NCBI GenBank assembly: GCA_964017235.1
Contig: OZ024936.1
Location: 11,818,496 to 11,882,495 of the forward strand
Direction: 5' to 3'
Length of the DNA: 64,000 bases
Source of the DNA: Sabellastarte sp. h YS-2021
Taxonomy: Eukaryota; Annelida; Polychaeta; Sabellida; Sabellidae
Shown here: one piece after another, positions 46,746-63,000 of the stretch
Numbering within the stretch: the stretch's first letter is position 1
Layout: every line of letters starts with the position of its first letter
The notes under the pieces: generated by a model
The model's database searches: none
Told to the model about the DNA's origin: nothing
What the model saw: only the letters and a program-made list of their open reading frames with translations
Made by a program: the position numbers and the translations under genes

Positions 46746-49700
46746 GATGGTAAGGCATCTGTACAAGTGTATATGCATGGCAAAATCCCCACTTAAAATC
46801 AATGGGAAATACTGTTTCTGCTCATATCTACGAAATTAAGGTCTTTAGACCCTACCCTGTTATATTGTATAGACTCAGACTGGACCACTCTATCCATTGG
46901 TGGAAAAAAATTGGTGTCCCTCGGAACGACCAAAATTGGCGTACTCGATGGTAAGGCATCTACACATGTACGACGAAATCCCCATTTAAAATCAATGGGA
47001 AATACTGTTTCTGCTCATATCTACGAAATTAAGGTCTTTAGACCCTACCCTGTTATATTGTATAGACTCAGACTGGACCACTCTATCCATTGGTGGAAAA
47101 AAATTGGTGTCCCTCGGAACGACCAAAATTGGCGTACTTGATTGTAAGGCACCTGTACTAGTGTATATGCATTGCAAAATCCCCATTTAAAATCAATGGG
47201 AAATACTGTTTCTGCTCATATCTACGAAATTAAGGTCTTTAGACCCTACCCTGTTATATTGTATAGACTCAGACTGGACCACTCTATCCATTGGTGGAAA
47301 AAATTGGTGTCCCTCGGAACGACCAAAATTGGCGTTCTCGATGGTAACGCATCTACACATGTACGACGAAATCCCCATTTAAAATCAATGGGAAATACTG
47401 TTTCTGCTCATATCTACGAAATTAAGGTCTTTAGACCCTACCCTGTTATATTGTATAGACTCAGACTGGACCACTCTATCCATTGGTGGAAAAAAATTGG
47501 TGTCCCTCGGAACGACCAAAATTGGCGTACTCGATGGTAAGGCATCTACACATGTACGACGAAATCCCCATTTAAAATCAATGGGAAATACTGTTTCTGC
47601 TCATATCTACGAAATTAAGGTCTTTAGACCCTACCCTGTTATATTGTATAGACTCAGACTGGACCACTCTATCCATTGGTGGAAAAAAATTGGTGTCCCT
47701 CGGAACGACCAAAATTGGCGTACTCGATGGTAAGGCATCTACACATGTACGACGAAATCCCCATTTAAAATCAATGGGAAATACTGTTTCTGCTCATATC
47801 TACGAAATTAAGGTCTTTAGACCCTACCCTGTTATATTGTATAGACTCAGACTGGACCACTCTATCCATTGGTGGAAAAAAATTGGTGTACCTCGGAACG
47901 ACCAAAATTGGCGTACTCGATGGTAAGGCATCTACACATGTACGACGAAATCCCCATTTAAAATCAATGGGAAATACTGTTTCTGCTCATATCTACGAAA
48001 TTAAGGTCTTTAGACCCTACCCTGTTATATTGTATAGACTCAGACTGGACCACTCTATCCATTGGTGGAATAAAATTGGTGTCCCTCGGAACGACCAAAA
48101 TTGGCGTACTCGATGGTAAGGCACCTGTACTAGTGTATATGCATGGCAAAATCCCCATTTAAAATCAATGGGAAATACTGTTTCTGCTCATATCTACGAA
48201 ATTAAGGTCTTTAGACCCTACCCTGTTATATTGTATAGACTCAGACTGGACCACTCTATCCATTGGTGGAAAAAAATTGGTGTCCCTCGGAACGACCAAA
48301 ATTGGCGTACTCGATGGTAAGGCATCTACACATGTACGACGAAATCCCCATTTAAAATCAATGGGAAATACTGTTTCTGCTCATATCTACGAAATTAAGG
48401 TGTTTAGACCCTACCCTGTTATATTGTATAGACTCAGACTGGACCACTCTATCCATTGGTGGAAAAAAATTGGTGTCCCTCAGAACGACCAAAATTGGCG
48501 TACTCGATGGTAAGGCATCTACACATGTACGACGAAATCCCCATTTAAAATCAATGGGAAATACTGTTTCTGCTCATATCTACGAAATTAAGGTCTTTAG
48601 ACCCTACCCTGTTATATTGTATAGACTCAGACTGGACCACTCTATCCATTGGTGGAAAAAAATTGGTGTCCCTCGGAACGACCAAAATTGGCGTACTCGA
48701 TCGTACGGCATCTACACATGTATGACGAAATCCCCATTTAAAATCAATGGGAAATACTGTTTCTGCTCATATCTACGAAATTAAGGTCTTTAGACCCTAC
48801 CCTGTTATATTGTATAGACTCAGACTGGACCACTCTATCCATTGGTGGAAAAAAATTGGTGTCCCTCGGAACGACCAAAATTGGCGTACTCGATGGTAAG
48901 GCACCTGTACAAGTGTATATGCATGGCAAAATCCCCACTTAAAATCAATGGGAAATACTGTTTCTGCTCATATCTACGAAATTAAGGTCTTTAGACCCTA
49001 CCCTGTTATATTGTATAGACTCAGACTGGACCACTCTATCCATTGGTGGAAAAAAATTGGTGTCCCTCGGAACGACCAAAATTGGCGTACTCGATGGTAA
49101 GGCATCTACACATGTACGACGAAATCCCCATTTAAAATCAATGGGAAATACTGTTTCTGCTCATATCTACGAAATTAAGGTCTTTAGACCCTACCCTGTT
49201 ATATTGTATAGACTCAGACTGGACCACTCTATCCATTGGTGGAAAAAAATTGGTGTCCCTCGGAACGACCAAAATTGGCGTACTCGATGGCAAGGCACCT
49301 GTACTAGTGTATATGCATTGCAAAATCCCCATTTAAAATCAATGGGAAATACTGTTTCTGCTCATATATACGAAATTAAGGTCTTTAGACCCTACCCTGT
49401 TATATTGTATAGACTCAGACTGGACCACTCTATCCATTGGTGGAAAAAATTGGTGTCCCTCGGAACGACCAAAATTGGCGTTCTCGATGGTAAGGCATCT
49501 ACACATGTACGACGAAATCCCCATTTAAAATCAATGGGAAATACTGTTTCTGCTCATATCTACGAAATTAAGGTCTTTAGACCCTACCCTGTTATATTGT
49601 ATAGACTCAGACTGGACCACTCTATCCATTGGTGGAAAAAAATTGGTGTCCCTCGGAACGACCAAAATTGGCGTACTCGATGGTAAGGCATCTACACATG

Positions 49701-52700
49701 TACGACGAAATCCCCATTTAAAATCAATGGGAAATACTGTTTCTGCTCATATCTACGAAATTAAGGTCTTTAGACCCTACCCTGTTATATTGTATAGACT
49801 CAGACTGGACCACTCTATCCATTGGTGGAAAAAAATTGGTGTCCCTCGGAACGACCAAAATTGGCGTACTCGATGGTAAGGCATCTACACATGTACGACG
49901 AAATCCCCATTTAAAATCAATGGGAAATACTGTTTCTGCTCATATCTACGAAATTAAGGTCTTTAGACCCTACCCTGTTATATTGTATAGACTCAGACTG
50001 GACCACTCTATCCATTGGTGGAAAAAATTGGTGTCCCGCGGAACGACCAAAATTGGCGTACTCGATGGTAAGGCACCTGTACTAGTGTATATGCATTGCA
50101 AAATCCCCATTTAAAATCAATGGGAAATACTGTTTCTGCTCATATCTACGAAATTAAGGTCTTTAGACCCTACCCTGTTATATTGTATAGACTCAGACTG
50201 GACCACTCTATCCATTGGTGGAAAAAATTGGTGTCCCGCGGAACGACCAATATTGGCGTACTCGATGGTAAGGCATCTACACATGTACGACGAAATCCCC
50301 ATTTAAAATCAATGGGAAATACTGTTTCTGCTCATATCTACGAAATTAAGGTCTTTAGACCCTACCCTGTTATATTGTATAGACTCAGACTGGACCACTC
50401 TATCCATTGGTGGAAAAAAATTGGTGTCCCTCGGAACGACCAAAATTGGCGTACTCGATGGTAAGGCATCTACACATGTACGACGAAATCCCCATTTAAA
50501 ATCAATGGGAAATACTGTTTCTGCTCATATCTACGAAATTAAGGTCTTTAGACCCAACCCTGTTATATTGTATAGACTCAGACTGGACCACTCTATCCAT
50601 TGGTGGAAAAAAATTGGTGTCCCTCGGAACGACCAAAATTGGCGTACTCGATGGTAAGGCATCTACACATGTACGACGAAATCCCCATTTAAAATCAATG
50701 GGAAATACTGTTTCTGCTCATATCTACGAAATTAAGGTCTTTAGACCCTACCCTGTTATATTGTATAGACTCAGACTGGACCACTCTATCCATTGGTGGA
50801 AAAAAATTGGTGTCCCTCGGAACGACCAAAATTGGCGTACTCGATGGTAAGGCACCTGTACTAGTGTATATGCATTGCAAAATCCCCATTTAAAATCAAT
50901 GGGAAATACTGTTTCTGCTCATATCTACGAAATTAAGGTGTTTAGACCCTACCCTGTTATATTGTATAGACTCAGACTGGACCACTCTATCCATTGGTGG
51001 AAAAAAATTGGTGTCCCTCAGAACGACCAAAATTGGCGTACTCGATGGTAAGGCATCTACACATGTACGACGAAATCCCCATTTAAAATCAATGGGAAAT
51101 ACTGTTTCTGCTCATATCTACGAAATTAAGGTCTTTAGACCCTACCCTGTTATATTGTATAGACTCAGACTGGACCACTCTATCCATTGGTGGAAAAAAA
51201 TTGGTGTCCCTCGGAACGACCTAAATTGGCGTACTCGATGGTAAGGCATCTACACATGTACGACGAAATCCCCATTTAAAATCAATGGGAAATACTGTTT
51301 CTGCTCATATCTACGAAATTAAGGTCTTTAGACCCTACCCTGTTATATTGTATAGACTCAGACTGGACCACTCTATCCATTGGTGGAAAAAAATTGGTGT
51401 CCCTCGGAACGACCAAAATTGGCGTACTCAATGGTAAGGCACCTGTACTAGTGTATATGCATGGCAAAATCCCCATTTAAAATCAATGGGAAATACTGTT
51501 TTTGCTCATATCTACGAAATTAAGGTCTTTAGACCCTACCCTGTTATATTGTATAGACTCAGACTGGACCACTCTATCCATTGGTGGAAAAAAATTGGTG
51601 TCCCTCGGAACGACCAAAATTGGCGTACTCGATGGTAAGGCACCTGTACTAGTGTATATGCATTGCAAAATCCCCATTTAAAATCAATGGGAAATACTGT
51701 TTCTGCTCATATCTACGAAATTAAGGTCTTTAGACCCTACCCTGTTATATTGTATAGACTCAGACTGGACCACTCTATCCATTGGTGGAAAAAATTGGTG
51801 TCCCTCGGAACGACCAAAATTGGCGTTCTCGATGGTAAGGCATCTACACATGTACGACGAAATCCCCATTTAAAATCAATGGGAAATACTGTTTCTGCTC
51901 ATATCTACGAAATTAAGGTCTTTAGACCCTACCCTGTTATATTGTATAGACTCAGACTGGACCACTCTATCCATTGGTGGAAAAAAATTGGTGTCCCTCG
52001 GAACGACCAAAATTGGCGTACTCGATGGTAAGGCATCTACACATGTACGACGAAATCCCCATTTAAAATCAATGGGAAATACTGTTTCTGCTCATATCTA
52101 CGAAATTAAGGTCTTTAGACCCTACCCTGTTATATTGTATAGACTCAGACTGGACCACTCTATCCATTGGTGGAAAAAAATTGGTGTCCCTCGGAACGAC
52201 CAAAATTGGCGTACTCGATGGTAAGGCATCTACACATGTACGACGAAATCCCCATTTAAAATCAATGGGAAATACTGTTTCTGCTCATATCTACGAAATT
52301 AAGGTCTTTAGACCCTACCCTGTTATATTGTATAGACTCAGACTGGACCACTCTATCCATTGGTGAAAAAAAATTGGTGTCCCTCGGAACGACCAAAATT
52401 GGCGTACTCGATCGTACGGCATCTACACATGTATGACGAAATCCCCATTTAAAATCAATGGGAAATACTGTTTCTGCTCATATCTACGAAATTAAGGTCT
52501 TTAGACCCTACCCTGTTATATTGTATAGACTCAGACTGGACCACTCTATCCATTGGTGGAAAAAAATTGGTGTCCCTCGGAACGACCAAAATTGGCATAC
52601 TCGATGGTAAGGCACCTGTACTAGTGTATATGCATGGCAAAATCCCCATTTAAAATCAATGGGAAATACTGTTTCTGCTCATATCTACGAAATTAAGGTC

Positions 52701-55700
52701 TTTAGACCCTACCCTGTTATATTGTATAGACTCAGACTGGACCACTCTATCCATTGGTGGAATAAAATTGGTGTCCCTCGGAACGACCAAAATTGGCGTA
52801 CTCGATGGTAAGGCACCTGTACTAGTGTATATGCATGGCAAAATCCCCATTTAAAATCAATGGGAAATACTGTTTCTGCTCATATCTACGAAATTAAGGT
52901 CTTTAGACCCTACCCTGTTATATTGTATAGACTCAGACTGGACCACTCTATCCATTGGTGGAAAAAAATTGGTGTCCCTCGGAACGACCAAAATTGGCGT
53001 ACTCGATGGTAAGGCATCTACACATGTACGACGAAATCCCCATTTAAAATCAATGGGAAATACTGTTTCTGCTCATATCTACGAAATTAAGGTGTTTAGA
53101 CCCTACCCTGTTATATTGTATAGACTCAGACTGGACCACTCTATCCATTGGTGGAAAAAAATTGGTGTCCCTCAGAACGACCAAAATTGGCGTACTCGAT
53201 GGTAAGGCATCTACACATGTACGACGAAATCCCCATTTAAAATCAATGGGAAATACTGTTTCTGCTCATATCTACGAAATTAAGGTCTTTAGACCCTACC
53301 CTGTTATATTGTATAGACTCAGACTGGACCACTCTATCCATTGGTGGAAAAAAATTGGTGTCCCTCGGAACGACCAAAATTGGCGTACTCGATCGTACGG
53401 CATCTACACATGTATGACGAAATCCCCATTTAAAATCAATGGGAAATACTGTTTCTGCTCATATCTACGAAATTAAGGTCTTTAGACCCTACCCTGTTAT
53501 ATTGTATAGACTCAGACTGGACCACTCTATCCATTGGTGGAAAAAAATTGGTGTCCCTCGGAACGACCAAAATTGGCGTACTCGATGGTAAGGCATCTAC
53601 ACATGTACGACGAAATCCCCATTTAAAATCAATGGGAAATACTGTTTCTGCTCATATCTACGAAATTAAGGTCTTTAGACCCTACCCTGTTATATTGTAT
53701 AGACTCAGACTGGACCACTCTATCCATTGGTGAAAAAAAATTGGTGTCCCTCGGAACGACCAAAATTGGCGTACTCGATCGTACGGCATCTACACATGTA
53801 TGACGAAATCCCCATTTAAAATCAATGGGAAATACTGTTTCTGCTCATATCTACGAAATTAAGGTCTTTAGACCCTACCCTGTTATATTGTATAGACTCA
53901 GACTGGACCACTCTATCCATTGGTGGAAAAAAATTGGTGTCCCTCGGAACGACCAAAATTGGCGTACTCGATGGTAAGGCACCTGTACTAGTGTATATGC
54001 ATGGCAAAATCCCCATTTAAAATCAATGGGAAATACTGTTTCTGCTCATATCTACGAAATTAAGGTCTTTAGACCCTACCCTGTTATATTGTATAGACTC
54101 AGACTGGACCACTCTATCCATTGGTGGAATAAAATTGGTGTCCCTCGGAACGACCAAAATTGGCGTACTCGATGGTAAGGCACCTGTACTAGTGTATATG
54201 CATGGCAAAATCCCCATTTAAAATCAATGGGAAATACTGTTTCTGCTCATATCTACGAAATTAAGGTCTTTAGACCCTACCCTGTTATATTGTATAGACT
54301 CAGACTGGACCACTCTATCCATTGGTGGAAAAAAATTGGTGTCCCTCGGAACGACCAAAATTGGCGTACTCGATGGTAAGGCACCTGTACTAGTGTATAT
54401 GCATGGCAAAATCCCCATTTAAAATCAATGGGAAATACTGTTTCTGCTCATATCTACGAAATTAAGGTCTTTAGACCCTACCCTGTTATATTGTATAGAC
54501 TCAGACTGGACCACTGTATCCATTGGTGGAAAAAAATTGGTGTCCCTCGGAACGACCAAAATTGGCGTACTCGATGGTAAGGCATCTACACATGTACGAC
54601 GAAATCCCCATTTAAAATCAATGGGAAATACTGTTTCTGCTCATATCTACGAAATTAAGGTCTTTAGACCCTACCCTGTTATATTGTATAGACTCAGACT
54701 GGACCACTCTATCCATTGGTGGAAAAAAATTGGTGTCCCTCAGAACGACCAAAATTGGCGTACTCGATGGTAAGGCATCTACACATGTACGACGAAATCC
54801 CCATTTAAAATCAATGGGAAATACTGTTTCTGCTCATATCTACGAAATTAAGGTCTTTAGACCCTACCCTGTTATATTGTATAGACTCAGACTGGACCAC
54901 TCTATCCATTGGTGGAAAAAAATTGGTGTCCCTCGGAACGACCAAAATTGGCGTACTCGATCGTACGGCATCTACACATGTATGACGAAATCCCCATTTA
55001 AAATCAATGGGAAATACTGTTTCTGCTCATATCTACGAAATTAAGGTCTTTAGACCCTACCCTGTTATATTGTATAGACTCAGACTGGACCACTCTATCC
55101 ATTGGTGGAAAAAAATTGGTGTCCCTCGGAACGACCAAAATTGGCGTACTCGATGGTAAGGCATCTACACATGTACGACGAAATCCCCATTTAAAATCAA
55201 TGGGAAATACTGTTTCTGCTCATATCTACGAAATTAAGGTCTTTAGACCCTACCCTGTTATATTGTATAGACTCAGACTGGACCACTCTATCCATTGGTG
55301 AAAAAAAATTGGTGTCCCTCGGAACGACCAAAATTGGCGTACTCGATCGTACGGCATCTACACATGTATGACGAAATCCCCATTTAAAATCAATGGGAAA
55401 TACTGTTTCTGCTCATATCTACGAAATTAAGGTCTTTAGACCCTACCCTGTTATATTGTATAGACTCAGACTGGACCACTCTATCCATTGGTGGAAAAAA
55501 ATTGGTGTCCCTCGGAACGACCAAAATTGGCGTACTCGATGGTAAGGCACCTGTACTAGTGTATATGCATGGCAAAATCCCCATTTAAAATCAATGGGAA
55601 ATACTGTTTCTGCTCATATCTACGAAATTAAGGTCTTTAGACCCTACCCTGTTATATTGTATAGACTCAGACTGGACCACTCTATCCATTGGTGGAATAA

Positions 55701-57093
55701 AATTGGTGTCCCTCGGAACGACCAAAATTGGCGTACTCGATGGTAAGGCACCTGTACTAGTGTATATGCATGGCAAAATCCCCATTTAAAATCAATGGGA
55801 AATACTGTTTCTGCTCATATCTACGAAATTAAGGTCTTTAGACCCTACCCTGTTATATTGTATAGACTCAGACTGGACCACTCTATCCATTGGTGGAAAA
55901 AAATTGGTGTCCCTCGGAACGACCAAAATTGGCGTACTCGATGGTAAGGCATCTACACATGTACGACGAAATCCCCATTTAAAATCAATGGGAAATACTG
56001 TTTCTGCTCATATCTACGAAATTAAGGTCTTTAGACCCTACCCTGTTATATTGTATAGACTCAGACTGGACCACTCTATCCATTGGTGGAATAAAATTGG
56101 TGTCCCTCGGAACGACCAAAATTGGCGTACTCGATGGTAAGGCACCTGTACTAGTGTATATGCATGGCAAAATCCCCATTTAAAATCAATGGGAAATACT
56201 GTTTCTGCTCATATCTACGAAATTAAGGTCTTTAGACCCTACCCTGTTATATTGTATAGACTCAGACTGGACCACTCTATCCATTGGTGGAAAAAAATTG
56301 GTGTCCCTCGGAACGACCAAAATTGGCGTACTCGATGGTAAGGCACCTGTACTAGTGTATATGCATGGCAAAATCCCCATTTAAAATCAATGGGAAATAC
56401 TGTTTCTGCTCATATCTACGAAATTAAGGTCTTTAGACCCTACCCTGTTATATTGTATAGACTCAGACTGGACCACTCTATCCATTGGTGGAATAAAATT
56501 GGTGTCCCTCGGAACGACCAAAATTGGCGTACTCGATGGTAAGGCACCTGTACTAGTGTATATGCATGGCAAAATCCCCATTTAAAATCAATGGGAAATA
56601 CTGTTTCTGCTCATATCTACGAAATTAAGGTCTTTAGACCCTACCCTGTTATATTGTATAGACTCAGACTGGACCACTCTATCCATTGGTGGAAAAAAAT
56701 TGGTGTCCCTCGGAACGACCAAAATTGGCGTACTCGATGGTAAGGCATCTACACATGTACGACGAAATCCCCATTTAAAATCAATGGGAAATACTGTTTC
56801 TGCTCATATCTACGAAATTAAGGTCTTTAGACCCTACCCTGTTATATTGTATAGACTCAGACTGGACCACTCTATCCATTGGTGGAATAAAATTGGTGTC
56901 CCTCGGAACGACCAAAATTGGCGTACTCGATGGTAAGGCACCTGTACTAGTGTATATGCATGGCAAAATCCCCATTTAAAATCAATGGGAAATACTGTTT
57001 CTGCTCATATCTACGAAATTAAGGTCTTTAGACCCTACCCTGTTATATTGTATAGACTCAGACTGGACCACTCTATCCATTGGTGGAAAAAAA

Positions 57094-60000
57094 TTGGTGT
57101 CCCTCGGAACGACCAAAATTGGCGTACTCGATGGTAAGGCATCTACACATGTACGACGAAATCCCCATTTAAAATCAATGGGAAATACTGTTTCTGCTCA
57201 TATCTACGAAATTAAGGTGTTTAGACCCTACCCTGTTATATTGTATAGACTCAGACTGGACCACTCTATCCATTGGTGGAAAAAAATTGGTGTCCCTCAG
57301 AACGACCAAAATTGGCGTACTCGATGGTAAGGCATCTACACATGTACGACGAAATCCCCATTTAAAATCAATGGGAAATACTGTTTCTGCTCATATCTAC
57401 GAAATTAAGGTCTTTAGACCCTACCCTGTTATATTGTATAGACTCAGACTGGACCACTCTATCCATTGGTGGAAAAAAATTGGTGTCCCTCGGAACGACC
57501 AAAATTGGCGTACTCGATCGTACGGCATCTACACATGTATGACGAAATCCCCATTTAAAATCAATGGGAAATACTGTTTCTGCTCATATCTACGAAATTA
57601 AGGTCTTTAGACCCTACCCTGTTATATTGTATAGACTCAGACTGGACCACTCTATCCATTGGTGGAAAAAAATTGGTGTCCCTCGGAACGACCAAAATTG
57701 GCGTACTCGATGGTAAGGCATCTACACATGTACGACGAAATCCCCATTTAAAATCAATGGGAAATACTGTTTCTGCTCATATCTACGAAATTAAGGTCTT
57801 TAGACCCTACCCTGTTATATTGTATAGACTCAGACTGGACCACTCTATCCATTGGTGAAAAAAAATTGGTGTCCCTCGGAACGACCAAAATTGGCGTACT
57901 CGATCGTACGGCATCTACACATGTATGACGAAATCCCCATTTAAAATCAATGGGAAATACTGTTTCTGCTCATATCTACGAAATTAAGGTCTTTAGACCC
58001 TACCCTGTTATATTGTATAGACTCAGACTGGACCACTCTATCCATTGGTGGAAAAAAATTGGTGTCCCTCGGAACGACCAAAATTGGCGTACTCGATGGT
58101 AAGGCACCTGTACTAGTGTATATGCATGGCAAAATCCCCATTTAAAATCAATGGGAAATACTGTTTCTGCTCATATCTACGAAATTAAGGTCTTTAGACC
58201 CTACCCTGTTATATTGTATAGACTCAGACTGGACCACTCTATCCATTGGTGGAATAAAATTGGTGTCCCTCGGAACGACCAAAATTGGCGTACTCGATGG
58301 TAAGGCACCTGTACTAGTGTATATGCATGGCAAAATCCCCATTTAAAATCAATGGGAAATACTGTTTCTGCTCATATCTACGAAATTAAGGTCTTTAGAC
58401 CCTACCCTGTTATATTGTATAGACTCAGACTGGACCACTCTATCCATTGGTGGAAAAAAATTGGTGTCCCTCGGAACGACCAAAATTGGCGTACTCGATG
58501 GTAAGGCATCTACACATGTACGACGAAATCCCCATTTAAAATCAATGGGAAATACTGTTTCTGCTCATATCTACGAAATTAAGGTGTTTAGACCCTACCC
58601 TGTTATATTGTATAGACTCAGACTGGACCACTCTATCCATTGGTGGAAAAAAATTGGTGTCCCTCAGAACGACCAAAATTGGCGTACTCGATGGTAAGGC
58701 ATCTACACATGTACGACGAAATCCCCATTTAAAATCAATGGGAAATACTGTTTCTGCTCATATCTACGAAATTAAGGTCTTTAGACCCTACCCTGTTATA
58801 TTGTATAGACTCAGACTGGACCACTCTATCCATTGGTGGAAAAAAATTGGTGTCCCTCGGAACGACCAAAATTGGCGTACTCGATCGTACGGCATCTACA
58901 CATGTATGACGAAATCCCCATTTAAAATCAATGGGAAATACTGTTTCTGCTCATATCTACGAAATTAAGGTCTTTAGACCCTACCCTGTTATATTGTATA
59001 GACTCAGACTGGACCACTCTATCCATTGGTGGAAAAAAATTGGTGTCCCTCGGAACGACCAAAATTGGCGTACTCGATCGTACGGCATCTACACATGTAT
59101 GACGAAATCCCCATTTAAAATCAATCGGAAATACTGTTTCTGCTCATATCTACGAAATTAAGGTCTTTAGACCCTACCCTGTTATATTGTATAGACTCAG
59201 ACTGGACCACTCTATCCATTGGTGGAAAAAAATTGGTGTCCCTCGGAACGACCAAAATTGGCGTACTCGATGGTAAGGCACCTGTACAAGTGTATATGCA
59301 TGGCAAAATCCCCACTTAAAATCAATGGGAAATACTGTTTCTGCTCATATCTACGAAATTAAGGTCTTTAGACCCTACCCTGTTATATTGTATAGACTCA
59401 GACTGGACCACTCTATCCATTGGTGGAAAAAAATTGGTGTCCCTCGGAACGACCAAAATTGGCGTACTCGATGGTAAGGCATCTACACATGTACGACGAA
59501 ATCCCCATTTAAAATCAATGGGAAATACTGTTTCTGCTCATATCTACGAAATTAAGGTCTTTAGACCCTACCCTGTTATATTGTATAGACTCAGACTGGA
59601 CCACTCTATCCATTGGTGGAAAAAAATTGGTGTCCCTCGGAACGACCAAAATTGGCGTACTCGATGGTAAGGCACCTGTACTAGTGTATATGCATGGCAA
59701 AATCCCCATTTAAAATCAATGGGAAATACTGTTTCTGCTCATATCTACGAAATTAAGGTCTTTAGACCCTACCCTGTTATATTGTATAGACTCAGACTGG
59801 ACCACTGTATCCATTGGTGGAAAAAAATTGGTGTCCCTCGGAACGACCAAAATTGGCGTACTCGATGGTAAGGCATCTACACATGTACGACGAAATCCCC
59901 ATTTAAAATCAATGGGAAATACTGTTTCTGCTCATATCTACGAAATTAAGGTCTTTAGACCCTACCCTGTTATATTGTATAGACTCAGACTGGACCACTC

Positions 60001-63000
60001 TATCCATTGGTGGAAAAAAATTGGTGTCCCTCAGAACGACCAAAATTGGCGTACTCGATGGTAAGGCATCTACACATGTACGACGAAATCCCCATTTAAA
60101 ATCAATGGGAAATACTGTTTCTGCTCATATCTACGAAATTAAGGTCTTTAGACCCTACCCTGTTATATTGTATAGACTCAGACTGGACCACTCTATCCAT
60201 TGGTGGAAAAAAATTGGTGTCCCTCGGAACGACCAAAATTGGCGTACTCGATCGTACGGCATCTACACATGTATGACGAAATCCCCATTTAAAATCAATG
60301 GGAAATACTGTTTCTGCTCATATCTACGAAATTAAGGTCTTTAGACCCTACCCTGTTATATTGTATAGACTCAGACTGGACCACTCTATCCATTGGTGGA
60401 AAAAAATTGGTGTCCCTCGGAACGACCAAAATTGGCGTACTCGATGGTAAGGCATCTACACATGTACGACGAAATCCCCATTTAAAATCAATGGGAAATA
60501 CTGTTTCTGCTCATATCTACGAAATTAAGGTCTTTAGACCCTACCCTGTTATATTGTATAGACTCAGACTGGACCACTCTATCCATTGGTGAAAAAAAAT
60601 TGGTGTCCCTCGGAACGACCAAAATTGGCGTACTCGATCGTACGGCATCTACACATGTATGACGAAATCCCCATTTAAAATCAATGGGAAATACTGTTTC
60701 TGCTCATATCTACGAAATTAAGGTCTTTAGACCCTACCCTGTTATATTGTATAGACTCAGACTGGACCACTCTATCCATTGGTGGAAAAAAATTGGTGTC
60801 CCTCGGAACGACCAAAATTGGCGTACTCGATGGTAAGGCACCTGTACTAGTGTATATGCATGGCAAAATCCCCATTTAAAATCAATGGGAAATACTGTTT
60901 CTGCTCATATCTACGAAATTAAGGTCTTTAGACCCTACCCTGTTATATTGTATAGACTCAGACTGGACCACTCTATCCATTGGTGGAATAAAATTGGTGT
61001 CCCTCGGAACGACCAAAATTGGCGTACTCGATGGTAAGGCACCTGTACTAGTGTATATGCATGGCAAAATCCCCATTTAAAATCAATGGGAAATACTGTT
61101 TCTGCTCATATCTACGAAATTAAGGTCTTTAGACCCTACCCTGTTATATTGTATAGACTCAGACTGGACCACTCTATCCATTGGTGGAAAAAAATTGGTG
61201 TCCCTCGGAACGACCAAAATTGGCGTACTCGATGGTAAGGCATCTACACATGTACGACGAAATCCCCATTTAAAATCAATGGGAAATACTGTTTCTGCTC
61301 ATATCTACGAAATTAAGGTGTTTAGACCCTACCCTGTTATATTGTATAGACTCAGACTGGACCACTCTATCCATTGGTGGAAAAAAATTGGTGTCCCTCA
61401 GAACGACCAAAATTGGCGTACTCGATGGTAAGGCATCTACACATGTACGACGAAATCCCCATTTAAAATCAATGGGAAATACTGTTTCTGCTCATATCTA
61501 CGAAATTAAGGTCTTTAGACCCTACCCTGTTATATTGTATAGACTCAGACTGGACCACTCTATCCATTGGTGGAAAAAAATTGGTGTCCCTCGGAACGAC
61601 CAAAATTGGCGTACTCGATCGTACGGCATCTACACATGTATGACGAAATCCCCATTTAAAATCAATGGGAAATACTGTTTCTGCTCATATCTACGAAATT
61701 AAGGTCTTTAGACCCTACCCTGTTATATTGTATAGACTCAGACTGGACCACTCTATCCATTGGTGGAAAAAAATTGGTGTCCCTCGGAACGACCAAAATT
61801 GGCGTACTCGATGGTAAGGCATCTACACATGTACGACGAAATCCCCATTTAAAATCAATGGGAAATACTGTTTCTGCTCATATCTACGAAATTAAGGTCT
61901 TTAGACCCTACCCTGTTATATTGTATAGACTCAGACTGGACCACTCTATCCATTGGTGAAAAAAAATTGGTGTCCCTCGGAACGACCAAAATTGGCGTAC
62001 TCGATCGTACGGCATCTACACATGTATGACGAAATCCCCATTTAAAATCAATGGGAAATACTGTTTCTGCTCATATCTACGAAATTAAGGTCTTTAGACC
62101 CTACCCTGTTATATTGTATAGACTCAGACTGGACCACTCTATCCATTGGTGGAAAAAAATTGGTGTCCCTCGGAACGACCAAAATTGGCGTACTCGATGG
62201 TAAGGCACCTGTACTAGTGTATATGCATGGCAAAATCCCCATTTAAAATCAATGGGAAATACTGTTTCTGCTCATATCTACGAAATTAAGGTCTTTAGAC
62301 CCTACCCTGTTATATTGTATAGACTCAGACTGGACCACTCTATCCATTGGTGGAATAAAATTGGTGTCCCTCGGAACGACCAAAATTGGCGTACTCGATG
62401 GTAAGGCACCTGTACTAGTGTATATGCATGGCAAAATCCCCATTTAAAATCAATGGGAAATACTGTTTCTGCTCATATCTACGAAATTAAGGTCTTTAGA
62501 CCCTACCCTGTTATATTGTATAGACTCAGACTGGACCACTCTATCCATTGGTGGAAAAAAATTGGTGTCCCTCGGAACGACCAAAATTGGCGTACTCGAT
62601 GGTAAGGCATCTACACATGTACGACGAAATCCCCATTTAAAATCAATGGGAAATACTGTTTCTGCTCATATCTACGAAATTAAGGTGTTTAGACCCTACC
62701 CTGTTATATTGTATAGACTCAGACTGGACCACTCTATCCATTGGTGGAAAAAAATTGGTGTCCCTCAGAACGACCAAAATTGGCGTACTCGATGGTAAGG
62801 CATCTACACATGTACGACGAAATCCCCATTTAAAATCAATGGGAAATACTGTTTCTGCTCATATCTACGAAATTAAGGTCTTTAGACCCTACCCTGTTAT
62901 ATTGTATAGACTCAGACTGGACCACTCTATCCATTGGTGGAAAAAAATTGGTGTCCCTCGGAACGACCAAAATTGGCGTACTCGATCGTACGGCATCTAC

